64,000 nt of DNA from Martinezella rhizogenes. Lineage in GTDB: Bacteria > Pseudomonadota > Alphaproteobacteria > Rhizobiales > Rhizobiaceae. The stretch covers positions 62,001-126,000 of the forward strand of contig NZ_JAPYZZ010000009.1 in NCBI RefSeq assembly GCF_027460065.1, read 5' to 3'. Position 1 is the first letter of the stretch; each line of letters opens with the position of its first letter. Positions 40,130 through 49,803 of the stretch are shown in pieces. Below the pieces are notes generated by a model. That model made no database searches and was not told where the DNA came from. It worked only from the letters and a program-made list of their open reading frames with translations. Both the position numbers and the translations under genes were made by a program.

Positions 40130-41671
40130 TCACCGCGATGCGAGATCCATCACCTTCACCTGTGTGGCTTCACTTCTATCAAGGAAACCCGTCACCCGAC
40201 CCTCATGCATGACCATGACACGATCGCTCATACCCAGAACCTCCGGCATTTCGGAGGAAATCATGATGACGGCGACGCCTTGACGCGCCATCTCGCAAAC
40301 CAGCTTGTGAATTTCCGCCTTGGCGCCGACATCGATACCGCGCGTCGGCTCATCCAGAATAAGAATACGCGGCTTGGTCAGCATCCAGCGGCCGATCAGC
40401 ACCTTTTGCTGGTTGCCGCCCGACAGGTTCTCGATGCGCTCATAAAGATGCGGCGTCTTGACCCGGAGCTTGCGGCACATTTCCTCGCAGGCATCCGATA
40501 GCGCGCTTTCCTGCACGAAACCATTGGCGACATATTTGTCCTGCAGGACGGCGATCTGCATATTCTCGAGAATATTGAGAATGAGCAGACACCCCGTATC
40601 CTTACGGTCCTCCGTCAGGAACGCCATGCGATGACGGATCGCCTCGGTCGGGCTGCCGATCGAAACCTGTTTGCCGTCGATTGCAACGGTGCCCGATGAT
40701 GCGGGTGTGACGCCGAACACCGTCTCGGCGACATTGGAGCGTCCCGAACCGACAAGACCCGCGACACCGAGAATTTCACCGGCGCGGACATCGAATGACA
40801 CATCATGGAACACGCCATTGAGCGTCAGATTCTTGACCGACAGCACGACGTCACCGATCGGAACCTCTTCCTTCGGAAACATCTGAGTGATTTCGCGGCC
40901 AACCATCATGCGGATGATGTCGTCACGCGTCACATCGGTGGAAGCGTGGGTGCCGATATATTTGCCGTCACGGAACACGGAAAACTCGTCAGCGATCTCG
41001 AACAGCTCGTTCATCTTGTGAGTGATGTAGACGATGCCGATACCGCGCTCCCTCAGATCGCGAATGATGCGGAAGAGATGCTCGACCTCGCGTTCCGTCA
41101 AAGCCGATGTCGGCTCATCCATGATCAGAACGTCGGAGTCGTAGGAAACCGCCTTGGCGATCTCGACCATCTGACGACTGGCGACGGAAAGTTCGCCGAC
41201 ACGCGTTTCCGGATCAAGATCGATGCCCAGTCGTTCCAGCAGGGTCTGGGTGCGGCGATACATTTCGCCATGATCGATGAAGCCCAGCCGGTTTTTCGGC
41301 TCCCGCCTGATCCAGATGTTTTCGGCTACCGTCATATAGGCCATCAGGTTCAGTTCCTGATGGATCATGGCGATGCCGTTTTCCAGAGCATCAAGCGGAG
41401 AATCGAGCCGGATCGGCGCGCCCTTCAGGCGGATTTCGCCTTGGTCCGGCTGGTAGATGCCGGCGAGAATCTTCATCAGCGTCGATTTGCCGGCGCCATT
41501 TTCGCCCATCAGCGCATGTACGGTGCCGCGCTTGAGGTGGAACTGCACATCATCGAGCGCCACGACGCCGGGAAATTCCTTGCGTATGCCATCCGCCGCG
41601 AGAAGAAACTCGGCATTCGGCACAGCTCCGCTGGCGCGCACGGCGGCCATTGTCGATGGACTGACGACCAT
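40130..41671 (-). CDS. sugar ABC transporter ATP-binding protein (RbsA type, two ATPase domains)
   Basis: Double ATPase of 513 residues. The first half has Walker [10 protein letters not shown] and the YITHKMNEL switch. The second half has the degenerate RbsA-type P-loop [12 protein letters not shown], signature LSGGNQQKV and Walker [16 protein letters not shown]. The ATG at 41671 stands behind GGAGGGTGAG; a TTG seven codons earlier is less likely. It is separated from the binding-protein gene by 234 bases that contain a stem-loop. Confidence 0.92.
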   Translation of the reverse strand: MVVSPSTMAAVRASGAVPNAEFLLAADGIRKEFPGVVALDDVQFHLKRGTVHALMGENGAGKSTLMKILAGIYQPDQGEIRLKGAPIRLDSPLDALENGIAMIHQELNLMAYMTVAENIWIRREPKNRLGFIDHGEMYRRTQTLLERLGIDLDPETRVGELSVASRQMVEIAKAVSYDSDVLIMDEPTSALTEREVEHLFRIIRDLRERGIGIVYITHKMNELFEIADEFSVFRDGKYIGTHASTDVTRDDIIRMMVGREITQMFPKEEVPIGDVVLSVKNLTLNGVFHDVSFDVRAGEILGVAGLVGSGRSNVAETVFGVTPASSGTVAIDGKQVSIGSPTEAIRHRMAFLTEDRKDTGCLLILNILENMQIAVLQDKYVANGFVQESALSDACEEMCRKLRVKTPHLYERIENLSGGNQQKVLIGRWMLTKPRILILDEPTRGIDVGAKAEIHKLVCEMARQGVAVIMISSEMPEVLGMSDRVMVMHEGRVTGFLDRSEATQVKVMDLASR

Positions 41672-41720
41672 CTCACCCTCCACAATAGTCAAAAAATACC
41701 GGTGACAGGCTTCGCCATAG

Positions 41721-41752
41721 GGCGCCTCGCCTCCGGGGAGGCCTACAGCGCC
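41721..41752 (-). other. stem-loop between binding-protein and ATPase genes
   Basis: Nested stems GGCGC/GCGCC and GCCTCC/GGAGGC with a 2-base loop and no T-run. It probably protects or limits the transcript after the binding-protein gene. Confidence 0.45.
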
Positions 41753-41905
41753 ATGTCGGTCACGACCAAAGTACGCTGTAACAATTTGAATTCACTGAAA
41801 TTCAATCCGGGTCCACACAGGCGCCGAAGCCATTACTCCAATGTCGTCGAAAACCGGCATCTGCTCGTCATATAGAAAACGGGCGCAGATGCCGGAACGC
41901 GGACG

Positions 41906-42835
41906 TTAGTTCTTGGCTACGTAGTCCTTGACGTTTTCAGGCGTGACGAGCTGGAAGGGAATGTAGACCTTCTTCTCGATCTTGTCGCCCTTGACGAGCT
42001 TCAGCGCGGCATCGAGCGCACCCTTGCCCTGCCCCGCGGCATCCTGGAAGACCGTGACGTCGAGATCGCCCGCCTGCATCGCGGCAAGCGCATCCTGCGT
42101 TGCGTCCACACCGGCGACGACATAGTCCTTCATGTCCTTACCGGCAGATTTCAGGGCCTGAATAGCGCCGATGGCCATTTCGTCGTTGTTGGCGATGACG
42201 GCATTGAACTCGACGCCGCTGGAAAGCCAGTTGGTGACGAGGTCCGAACCCTGGGTGCGCTGCCAGTTTGCGGTCTGTTCTTCCACGATCGAAATGCCCT
42301 TGCATTCATCGGTTTTCAGAACATCGTGAACGGCCTGCGTGCGCATGCGCGCGCCCTGATTGGACAATTCGCCCATCATGACGACGGCCTTGCCCTTGCC
42401 ACCGAGAAGGCGGCAGACTTCCTTGGTTTCGAGCGTACCGGCGACCGTTTCTTCAGAAGCCACGAACGCCTGGCCGTCCGGCAGGCTGTCAACGTTCACC
42501 GGCTGGCGGTTGACATAAACCAGCGGGATTTTGGCCTCGGCAGCGAGCTTCGACATGGCCGCCGTCGCATCCGTATCAACCGGGTTGACGATGATCGCAT
42601 CGACCTTGGAAGCGATAAAATTCTGGATCTGGCTCTGCTGCTTGGCGACGTCGTTCTGCGCGTCCTCGACCTGCAGGGTGACGCCCTTCAGTTCCTTGGA
42701 ATAATCCTGCATGCCGTTGCGCAGCACGGTCAGGAAGTTGTCATCGAACAGCGCCATCGAGACACCGACCGTCTCCGCATGTGCCGCTGTGCCGAGAAGC
42801 ACAGACATGGCTGCGCCAATGATAAATTTCTTCAT
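41906..42835 (-). CDS. sugar ABC transporter substrate-binding protein (RbsB type)
   Basis: Periplasmic-binding-protein-like I family protein of 309 residues with a signal peptide (MKKFIIGAAMSVLLGTAAHA). It has the domain-1 pattern VEDAQNDVAKQQSQIQNFIA, VDAIIVNPVDTDA and VYVNRQPV, and the hinge segment VIANNDEMAIGAIQAL. These features fit ribose, inositol or rhizopine-type binders. VNRQP followed by SEETVAGTLETKEVC resembles proteins annotated in rhizobia for inositol or rhizopine, but the ligand is not determined. It is the first gene of the operon. Confidence 0.88.
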   Translation of the reverse strand: MKKFIIGAAMSVLLGTAAHAETVGVSMALFDDNFLTVLRNGMQDYSKELKGVTLQVEDAQNDVAKQQSQIQNFIASKVDAIIVNPVDTDATAAMSKLAAEAKIPLVYVNRQPVNVDSLPDGQAFVASEETVAGTLETKEVCRLLGGKGKAVVMMGELSNQGARMRTQAVHDVLKTDECKGISIVEEQTANWQRTQGSDLVTNWLSSGVEFNAVIANNDEMAIGAIQALKSAGKDMKDYVVAGVDATQDALAAMQAGDLDVTVFQDAAGQGKGALDAALKLVKGDKIEKKVYIPFQLVTPENVKDYVAKN

Positions 42836-43352
42836 TGCGTTTTCTCCTCCATGGCGTCCGGTGCCGCCTCTCCCAACCGGAGGCGAACCCGAAAGCCCGC
42901 CGCAACCTCCTCAGATTCAGAAAACGGAATAATGAAACCGATTTTCTGTCTGTTCGATATATTTATTCCATTTTTGGTTCGAACGTCAATGCTTTCTTCG
43001 CAGCCCCACGACAAAGCGGCACACAAGGCGGTGATAAAGGGAAATTCCTGAAGACACGCGTTCCGGACTGGGTTGCCAACGGCAATATCAAGACGCCATC
43101 AGCCTCATTCTCGCCCTTGAGGCGGAGAGCCATAAACCATTGAAATTGCGAACACCCGGTTCGAAACTCAGGATCAGGTCTACTATGATGGAAGATTTAT
43201 TCCACACCGAAAACCGTCAGCCCTCTCTTCAGAGGGCCGCCGGAACATCCTGTCTCTTCATCTGGAACGTCTATGCGATACACCACGCTGCCCGTAAAAA
43301 TCTGGCGGCAGATGGAGCGATTGACGAGCGGGCGTGATGGGCGCGTAGCGTC
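42836..43352. promoter_or_regulatory. long intergenic region upstream of the RbsB-type operon
   Basis: These 517 bases follow the end of the peptide-transport operon and hold the promoter of the RbsB-type operon. GTTCGA occurs twice 25 bases apart (42952 and 42977), the second as the palindrome GTTCGAAC, in an A+T-rich stretch; this may be an operator. A 65-codon plus-strand open frame at 43140-43337 has no recognisable features. No strong terminator for the upstream operon was found. Confidence 0.35.
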
Positions 43353-44795
43353 TTACAGGTGGGAACCGGGCATGACATCGGGGGGAATCGGGCAGACATA
43401 TCTTCTGCCTTCGGTCTTTTCCTGCCACTCTTTTTTGGCATTGGCGAGTAGGTCCGGCGAGGTCATCAGCGCGAGGCCGGTGGAGGCAAGCGTTTTGGCG
43501 GCGTGCGCCATGGCCTTGTGGGCGGCGGGGCTTTTGCCCTGCGCCACCACCTGCCAGGTATGCGGATTGGTGCCGATTGCCCAGGCGGGCGTCCAGCATT
43601 GCGCCGTCGGCGTGATCCAGCTGACGTCGCCGACATCGGTGGAACCCGCCCGGAAATGCGACTCGCCCTCGAAATCGCGCAGGCCGAGATGCAGGGGCGT
43701 CGAGCCATCGATCTTACGGTTGGAAAAAACATCGCCCTTTATCTGGTAGAGCCGGATGCTGCTTTTGATCGCTTCTTCGGTAAAGGTATCCTGAATGCGT
43801 TTGGCGAAAGCGATATCCGCCTCATCGAAGGCGATAGGGCCAAGCGCCACCATGTTTTCATGCATCGCCGTTTCCAGCGTGATGTTAGGCAGAAGGTTGG
43901 TGGAGGCGGTATCGAAGACGATCTCAACCTCGGTCTCGGTCATCATCGCCGCGCCTTGCGCCACCTTGTCCACCCGTGCAGCAAGATCGAGCGCCTGGCG
44001 CATTTCCGGGGCGCGGATCAAGTAAAGCACTTCTGCCTTGGCCTGCACAACATTCGCCGCATTGCCGCCGGTATCGGTGATCGCATAATGCACCCGGCAA
44101 TCCTGCGGCATATGTTCGCGCAGGAAATTGACGCCGACATTCATGAGTTCGACGGCATCAAGCGCCGAGCGGCCGAGATGGGCGGCGTTGGAAGCATGGG
44201 CCGCAACACCCTTGAAACGGTAGAAATATTCCAGCACGGCAAGATTGTTGGTGGAACGCACGCCGTTGAACGGGGCCGGATGCCAGGTCAGCGCCGCATC
44301 GACATCATCAAACAGGCCAGCCCGCACCATGAAGGTCTTGCCGGAACCGCCCTCCTCACCGGGGCAACCGTAATAACGTACGGTGCCGGGCAGATTATTG
44401 GCTTGCAGATGCCGGGCGAGCGCGATGGCCCCCATCAACGAGCCGACGCCGAGGAGGTTATGGCCGCAGCCATGGCCGGTGGCGTTCGCCTCGCGCGGCT
44501 GCACCTGCGCCAGATCGGCCACCTGGCTCATGCCGGCCAGCGCATCGAATTCGCCGAGGAAGGCAATGACCGGCTTGCCGCTGCCGAATTCGCCGATGAA
44601 CGCCGTTTCCATGCCTGCCACGCCGCGGCGAACCGCAAAGCCGTTTTCCTCAAGCGCGGCGGCGAGAACGCCAGCGGATTGCCGTTCTTCAAATTTAAGC
44701 TCGGCAAAGTCCCAGATGCTGTCGCTTAGGGTGGTGAAGTCGGGCTTCATGGCCTCGACCTCGGCGGCAATCGACATCACGGCATCACGGTTCAT
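43353..44795 (-). CDS. M20-family amidohydrolase (AbgB-like)
   Basis: Metallopeptidase of 480 residues similar to the p-aminobenzoyl-glutamate hydrolase B subunit. Metal-ligand regions are FLGEFDALAG, ATGHGCGHNLLG and GCPGEEGGSGKTF (the catalytic Glu pair). A dimerisation lid lies in the middle (KGVAAHASNAAHLGRSALDA). It probably hydrolyses an amide or dipeptide after uptake. It is the last gene of the peptide-transport operon. I chose the ATG at 44795; one five codons earlier is possible. Confidence 0.87.
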   Translation of the reverse strand: MNRDAVMSIAAEVEAMKPDFTTLSDSIWDFAELKFEERQSAGVLAAALEENGFAVRRGVAGMETAFIGEFGSGKPVIAFLGEFDALAGMSQVADLAQVQPREANATGHGCGHNLLGVGSLMGAIALARHLQANNLPGTVRYYGCPGEEGGSGKTFMVRAGLFDDVDAALTWHPAPFNGVRSTNNLAVLEYFYRFKGVAAHASNAAHLGRSALDAVELMNVGVNFLREHMPQDCRVHYAITDTGGNAANVVQAKAEVLYLIRAPEMRQALDLAARVDKVAQGAAMMTETEVEIVFDTASTNLLPNITLETAMHENMVALGPIAFDEADIAFAKRIQDTFTEEAIKSSIRLYQIKGDVFSNRKIDGSTPLHLGLRDFEGESHFRAGSTDVGDVSWITPTAQCWTPAWAIGTNPHTWQVVAQGKSPAAHKAMAHAAKTLASTGLALMTSPDLLANAKKEWQEKTEGRRYVCPIPPDVMPGSHL

Positions 44796-44882
44796 GGCTT
44801 GTCCTCGCATTTTCGCCCTTTACGGGCACGCGCAAGCGCTTCGGCGGATGCACCGCCAAATCCTTGCACCCTATGATGGAAA

Positions 44883-44913
44883 GCCCGCGCCGGGGTCCGC
44901 CTCCGGCGCGGGC
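44883..44913 (-). other. stem-loop after the peptide-binding protein gene
   Basis: A perfect 11-base G+C-rich stem (GCCCGCGCCGG / CCGGCGCGGGC), ten bases past the stop at 44923 and before the M20 gene. Only a short T stretch follows, so partial termination or RNA stabilisation is likely. Confidence 0.55.
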
Positions 44914-44922
44914 AACAGTGGA

Positions 44923-46467
44923 TCAGTTGTCGACCGAGACTTCCCAGAGGCGGGCGTTCGACTGCCAGACCGGCTGGCCCTTGAGCTTCTTCGTGGCACC
45001 CCAGACATCGACCATGTCGTAGAGGAAGATGCCCGGCATTTCCTTCAGCATCAGCTCATGGAACTCATCGAAAATCTTCTGGCGTTTCGTCTGATCAGCC
45101 TCGACATAGGCCGCCTTCATCAGCTCTATCGCCTTCGGATCGTCCCACATCAGGGAGGCGTTCTTGTCCTTGTTGCCGACATAGAAGGCATACATCAGCG
45201 CCGGATCGAGACGCGGGGCGACCGACTGCGAGATCACCTGATAATTACCGGAGCGACGGCGATCGACCTGAGTGGCATAATCCAGCACCTCGATCTGCAC
45301 GTTGAGACCCGCCTGCTGCATCATGGCCTGCGCCATGACGGCGGCCGGGAAGCTCGGCACGTTGCCACGCTTGTTGGCGATGATGGAGATCGGCTCGCCC
45401 TTGTAACCGGCGGCCTCCAGTTCCTTCTTCGCGGCCTCGATGTCATAGGCCGGACGCTTTTTCTGGGTCTCGCCGAAATAGACCGAGTCCTGCGAGACCA
45501 TCGAACCGTTGGCTTCACCCGTGCCGTTCGATGCGGCAGCAACCAGTTCATCGAGATCGAGCGCCATCGCCATGGCGCGGCGCACGCCTGGATTGCTCAG
45601 AACCTTGTCGCGGGTCTGGATGTAGAACAGGTTCTTGCCGTTGTTGCGGGCAACGATGAGCTGCATCTTGTCATTGGTCTTGAATTCCGGAATGAGATCG
45701 GGAGAAATCTCGGCCGTGTCGAGCACGCCGGATTCAAGGCCGGCCTTCACCGTGGAGGCATCCGGAATGACCATGAACTTGATGCCATCAGCAAGCGGCC
45801 GCTTGGAGCCGACCATGCCATCAGGCTTGCCGTCATTTGCCGGCGAAACATAATCGGCGAATTTGGCGAGGCGGATATATTCGCCTTTCTTCCACTCGTC
45901 CCACTGGAACGGCCCGGTGCCGATCGGCTTGACGAAGCTGCCATCGGCAGCAACCGATTCCGGCGAGATCATGCCGGTATAACCGCATTCCGGCCGCGAC
46001 ATCAGGCCGAGGAAAACGGCGGAGGGCTTTTCAAGCGTGATCTGAACCGTCGATACATCCGTGGCCTTGACGCCGGTGACATGCGCTGCCCCGCCTTCCG
46101 CGAAATCGTTGAGGCAGGTCCATTTGGTTTCCGGCTTCAGATAACGTGTCCAGTTCCAGGCAACATCCTCTGCGGTGAGCGGCTTGCCATTGTGGAATTT
46201 CACGTCCTTGCGCAGCTTGAACGTATAGGTCAGGCCGTCAGCCGAAACATCGACGCTTTCGGCCAGAAGCGGCTTCACCTCTCCGGCATTGTTATAACCG
46301 ACGAGGCCTTCGACGATGTGCAGGATAACCCCGTCCGTATTGCCGTCGCGGTTCACACCAGGATTGTTGCTGCGCAGATCCGAGCTTTGCGCAATGGTGA
46401 TATCGCGGGCCGCCGCGATATTGGCCGTTACCAGCAGGGCAACGCCTGCGAGAAGAAGTTTTTTCAC
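44923..46467 (-). CDS. peptide/dipeptide ABC transporter substrate-binding protein
   Basis: Family 5 solute-binding protein of 514 residues with a signal peptide (MKKLLLAGVALLVTANIAAA). The family motif TYTFKLRKDVKFHNGKPLTA lies near residues 80-100, with VAWNWTRYL after it and IGTGPFQWDEW in the middle. It binds dipeptides, oligopeptides or similar amides in the periplasm. Unusually for such operons, the gene lies after the ATPase and permease genes. Confidence 0.9.
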   Translation of the reverse strand: MKKLLLAGVALLVTANIAAARDITIAQSSDLRSNNPGVNRDGNTDGVILHIVEGLVGYNNAGEVKPLLAESVDVSADGLTYTFKLRKDVKFHNGKPLTAEDVAWNWTRYLKPETKWTCLNDFAEGGAAHVTGVKATDVSTVQITLEKPSAVFLGLMSRPECGYTGMISPESVAADGSFVKPIGTGPFQWDEWKKGEYIRLAKFADYVSPANDGKPDGMVGSKRPLADGIKFMVIPDASTVKAGLESGVLDTAEISPDLIPEFKTNDKMQLIVARNNGKNLFYIQTRDKVLSNPGVRRAMAMALDLDELVAAASNGTGEANGSMVSQDSVYFGETQKKRPAYDIEAAKKELEAAGYKGEPISIIANKRGNVPSFPAAVMAQAMMQQAGLNVQIEVLDYATQVDRRRSGNYQVISQSVAPRLDPALMYAFYVGNKDKNASLMWDDPKAIELMKAAYVEADQTKRQKIFDEFHELMLKEMPGIFLYDMVDVWGATKKLKGQPVWQSNARLWEVSVDN

Positions 46468-46503
46468 TGTTCTACCCTCTTTGTTGTCGTTGATTGTAAT
46501 TGA

Positions 46504-47340
46504 TTAAAAACCGTCCCAGCAGGCCTGTGCCAGCCGGCCGATCGTCTCAAGCGCGATGGTGTATCCCGGCGTGCCGTCAGGCATGGTTTGCGGAACCTCA
46601 TCGGTATAGGTGGTGATGATGAAGGACGGCGCGCCGTTTCTGTAGACGATGCCGGCATCCATGCGCCCACGCTTGCCGCGGCCACTCTTGCTGGCCACCA
46701 CGGCCTCGAAAGGCAGGCGGGAGCGAATTCCATAACGCAAAATCTGGTTCTTCAGCGTCTGCATGGCCCAATCGCACAATTGCGGGCTGCAACCGAGCTT
46801 TGCCTGCGCCTCCGGCGAAGATTGCGCATCGAGAATGGTCTGCAGTAGAAGCACCTGATCCGCCGCCGAGGTGGTCGTAACTGTCTTTAACGGATGGTCG
46901 GCCGCCAGCGCCAGCGGCGGGATGAGGAAACGGTGGTGGGTATTGGCCATGCCGAGCGATTTGCAATAGCCGTCCACCTCTTCCAGCGTCAGCCGTTCGA
47001 GCACCATCTTGGTGCAGACATTGTCGCTCAGCACCATCATGCCGGCGACGGCATCGCGTAGTGAGATGACGATGCCCGACGTCATGTAACGGAACATGCC
47101 GCTCGCGACCTCTTCCGCCAGCCGTTTTTCATAGGTAACGGGCTGGTCGAGATCGATCCGCCCTTCGCTGGCGGCCTTGAGCACGGCCATCATGATCGAC
47201 GTCTTGCGGGTGCTGCCCGATGGCGTCTCCTCGTTTTCTCCCCGGCCGATCTCTTCGCCGGTCAGGAGATTGCGCACCATGAAGCGCGTCACGAAAGGCT
47301 GTGCATCACAGATCGCATTTAATTGGGCAGCCACAGTCAT
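46504..47340 (-). CDS. beta-lactamase-like serine hydrolase, no signal peptide, omega-loop Glu absent
   Basis: Class A beta-lactamase-fold protein of 278 residues. The S-x-x-K motif is STRK (in SGSTRKTSIM), S-D-N is in MVLSDNVCTKM, and the K-S/T-G motif is KSG in VASKSGRGKR. The E-x-x-L-N omega-loop motif of true class A enzymes is not seen where expected. There is no signal peptide, so it should act in the cytoplasm. It lies inside a peptide-uptake operon, which suggests hydrolysis of an imported amide, peptide or ester. The ATG at 47340 has AGGA at ideal spacing; starts at 47346 and 47364 are possible. Confidence 0.78.
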   Translation of the reverse strand: MTVAAQLNAICDAQPFVTRFMVRNLLTGEEIGRGENEETPSGSTRKTSIMMAVLKAASEGRIDLDQPVTYEKRLAEEVASGMFRYMTSGIVISLRDAVAGMMVLSDNVCTKMVLERLTLEEVDGYCKSLGMANTHHRFLIPPLALAADHPLKTVTTTSAADQVLLLQTILDAQSSPEAQAKLGCSPQLCDWAMQTLKNQILRYGIRSRLPFEAVVASKSGRGKRGRMDAGIVYRNGAPSFIITTYTDEVPQTMPDGTPGYTIALETIGRLAQACWDGF

Positions 47341-47353
47341 TGTCATCTTCCTG

Positions 47354-48988
47354 TTAAACTTCATCTTCCAGACGCCATTTCAGTGTCACGCCGCCCTTTT
47401 CATTCTGGTCGAGGGCGGGAATGGCCGAGAGCAGCCGGCGCGTATAGGCCTCCCTCGGACTGTCGAAAATCGTGTCGCGGTCACCCTCTTCGATGATGCG
47501 GCCGTCCTGCATGACGACGACACGGTCGGCCACCTGCTCCACCACGCCAAGATCGTGGCTGATGAACAGGCAGGAAAAGCCATAACGTTTCTGCAGATCG
47601 GAAAAGAGATCGAGCACCTGCGCCCGCACTGTCACGTCGAGTGCCGAGACCGGTTCGTCGGCGATCAGGAACCGCGGACGGCGGGCAATGGCGCGGGCAA
47701 TCGCCACGCGCTGGCGCTGGCCGCCGGAAAGCTCGTGCGGGTAGCGGGCGGCAAAATCGGCGCCGAGCCCCACTTCCTCCAGCGTTTCCAGCGCCCGCTT
47801 GCGCTTGGCGGCCTGGTCGAGGTCAGACACGAGCCGCAGCGCCTCCTCCACCAGCGCCTGGATGGTCATGCGCGGATCGAGCGAGGAATAGGGATCCTGA
47901 AACACCATCTGGCAATTCAGGCGATAGTCCTGCCAGTCCTCGTTGCGCTCGCGGCCCTGAAAGCGGATATGCCCTTCGCTTTCCTGCACAAGCCCGGCGA
48001 TGGTGCGGCCAAGCGTCGTTTTGCCGGAACCGGAACCACCGACGAGCGCCACGACCTCGCCCTCATGAATATCGATGCTGACGCCGTGCAGCGCCCGCTT
48101 CGGTTTGGCTTTTTTCAGCAGGGATTTGCGGCCGGCATAATCCACAACGATATCGCGGGCCGAAACCATTGGCGCCTTGGAGGTGTCGATGCTGCGCGGC
48201 TCACCACGGAATGGCAGGGAGGAAAGCAGCTTTTTCGTATAGGGGTGCTGCGGCGCGTCCAACAGGTCCTCGGTGCGGCCCTGTTCGACGATCGTGCCTT
48301 TTTCCATCACCACGATACGGCTGGTATAACGTGCCACCATCGGCAGATCGTGACTGATGAGGAGAACGGCAGTGCCTTCCGCCCGCGTCAGTTCCACCAT
48401 CAGTTCCATGACATCGCGCTGGATGACCGCGTCAAGCGCCGTCGTCGGTTCGTCGGCAATCAGCAAAGCGGGTTTCAGCAGCATGACCGAGGCCAGCATG
48501 ATACGCTGGCGCATGCCGCCGGAAAACTCGTGCGGATAGGCCGTCAGCGCACCTTCGGGATCGCGGATACCGACCCGGCGCAGCATGTCGAGAATTTTCT
48601 CGCGGCGCTCTTCAGGCGACAACTTCGTGTGAAGGATCAGCCCCTCTTCCAGCTGCCGGCCAATCGTCATCGATGGGTTGAGCGAGGTCATCGGCTCCTG
48701 AAATACCACGCCGATCTCCGCGCCGCGCAGACGCCGAAGATCCTTCACCGGCAGGGACATGACATCCTGCCCCTTGTAGATGATCGATCCGCCGGTGACG
48801 GCGATGGCCGGTGGCAGAAGCGAGATGAGCGCGCGGGTGGCCAGCGTCTTGCCCGATCCGCTTTCGCCGACGATGCCGAAGATTTCGCCCGCGGCAATAT
48901 CGAAGGAGACATCCTTGACCACCCGGTGGCCGGTTCTGGCGACTTCGAGCGAAAGGCCGCGAACAGTGAGAAGTGTATTGTCTGTCAT
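47354..48988 (-). CDS. peptide ABC transporter ATP-binding protein, fused DppD-DppF type
   Basis: Two ATPase domains in one chain of 544 residues. The first has Walker A GESGSGKTLA, signature FSGGMRQRI and switch LISHDLPMV. The second has Walker A GGSGSGKTTL, signature LSGGQRQRV, Walker B FLIADEPVSALD and switch FISHDLGVV. This fused form (as in GsiA) serves both permeases. It overlaps the upstream permease by four bases (ATGA). Confidence 0.93.
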   Translation of the reverse strand: MTDNTLLTVRGLSLEVARTGHRVVKDVSFDIAAGEIFGIVGESGSGKTLATRALISLLPPAIAVTGGSIIYKGQDVMSLPVKDLRRLRGAEIGVVFQEPMTSLNPSMTIGRQLEEGLILHTKLSPEERREKILDMLRRVGIRDPEGALTAYPHEFSGGMRQRIMLASVMLLKPALLIADEPTTALDAVIQRDVMELMVELTRAEGTAVLLISHDLPMVARYTSRIVVMEKGTIVEQGRTEDLLDAPQHPYTKKLLSSLPFRGEPRSIDTSKAPMVSARDIVVDYAGRKSLLKKAKPKRALHGVSIDIHEGEVVALVGGSGSGKTTLGRTIAGLVQESEGHIRFQGRERNEDWQDYRLNCQMVFQDPYSSLDPRMTIQALVEEALRLVSDLDQAAKRKRALETLEEVGLGADFAARYPHELSGGQRQRVAIARAIARRPRFLIADEPVSALDVTVRAQVLDLFSDLQKRYGFSCLFISHDLGVVEQVADRVVVMQDGRIIEEGDRDTIFDSPREAYTRRLLSAIPALDQNEKGGVTLKWRLEDEV

Positions 48989-49803
48989 TTGAGACCTCTC
49001 ATGCGCGGGTCAAGCCTGTCGCGAAGGGCATCGCCCAGAAGATTGATGCCAAGCAGCGTCAGCGCGATGCAGAGACCGGGGAAAAGCCCGAGCCACACGG
49101 CCTGCTGAATGAAGGGCCGCCCGGCGGCCAGCATGTTGCCCCAGGTGGGCGCCGGCGGCGGCACGCCGAGACCGAGGAAGGACAGCGCACTTTCCGACAG
49201 GATGGCCCAACCGAACATGGAGGTGGCAAGAACCGTGATCGGCGCGATGCAATTGGGCAGGATGTGGCGGAACATGGTGTAGATCTCGCCATTGCCCATC
49301 ACCAGCGACGCCTCGATGAATTCCCGCTCGCGCAGAGAAAGCACGGCACCGCGCACCACGCGGGCCATGGATGGCGTATAGGCGATGCCGAGCGCGAAGA
49401 TAATGCCATACTGGTTTGCGCCGAAAACCGCGAGCAGACCGAGCGCCAGCAGAATGCCCGGAAAGGCCAAGAGCGCATTGTTAATGGCCATGATGACACC
49501 ATCCACCCAGCCGCGCGCATAACCGCTGACAAGGCCGATCAGCGTGCCGAAGATCGTCGCGAAGCTGACCGTCAGGAAGCCGATCCAGACGCTGGCCCGC
49601 GCGCCGACCATAAGCCGGCTCAAAACATCGCGCCCGAATTCGTCGGTGCCGAGAAGATGGCTGGCGCTTGGGCCGGCCAGACGCGAGGCAAAGCCGAGCT
49701 TCATCGGATCGTAAGGCGTCCAGAGCAGGCCGGTGATCGCGGTGATGAGCAGGACGGCGATGAGGAAGCCGCCGATAAGCCCGTTAAGTGTGAACTTTTT
49801 CAT
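48985..49803 (-). CDS. peptide ABC transporter permease (DppC type)
   Basis: Permease of 272 residues with six membrane segments. The N-terminal GTDEFGRDVLSRLMVGAR motif and the ATPase-contact loop FIEASLVMGNGEIYTMFRH are those of DppC/OppC. It overlaps dppB-type and ATPase genes by four bases on each side (ATGA), so these three genes are translationally coupled. Confidence 0.93.
   Translation of the reverse strand: MKKFTLNGLIGGFLIAVLLITAITGLLWTPYDPMKLGFASRLAGPSASHLLGTDEFGRDVLSRLMVGARASVWIGFLTVSFATIFGTLIGLVSGYARGWVDGVIMAINNALLAFPGILLALGLLAVFGANQYGIIFALGIAYTPSMARVVRGAVLSLREREFIEASLVMGNGEIYTMFRHILPNCIAPITVLATSMFGWAILSESALSFLGLGVPPPAPTWGNMLAAGRPFIQQAVWLGLFPGLCIALTLLGINLLGDALRDRLDPRMRGLK

Noticed and set aside
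43140..43337. 65-codon plus-strand open frame
   Set aside because: No family resemblance and no ribosome site; kept only as part of the intergenic description.
44383..46503. 706-codon open frame on the plus strand
   Set aside because: Antisense to the M20 and peptide-binding protein genes; composition is that of a high-GC shadow frame.
47177..49108. 643-codon open frame on the plus strand
   Set aside because: Antisense to the fused DppDF-type ATPase, whose motifs are complete.
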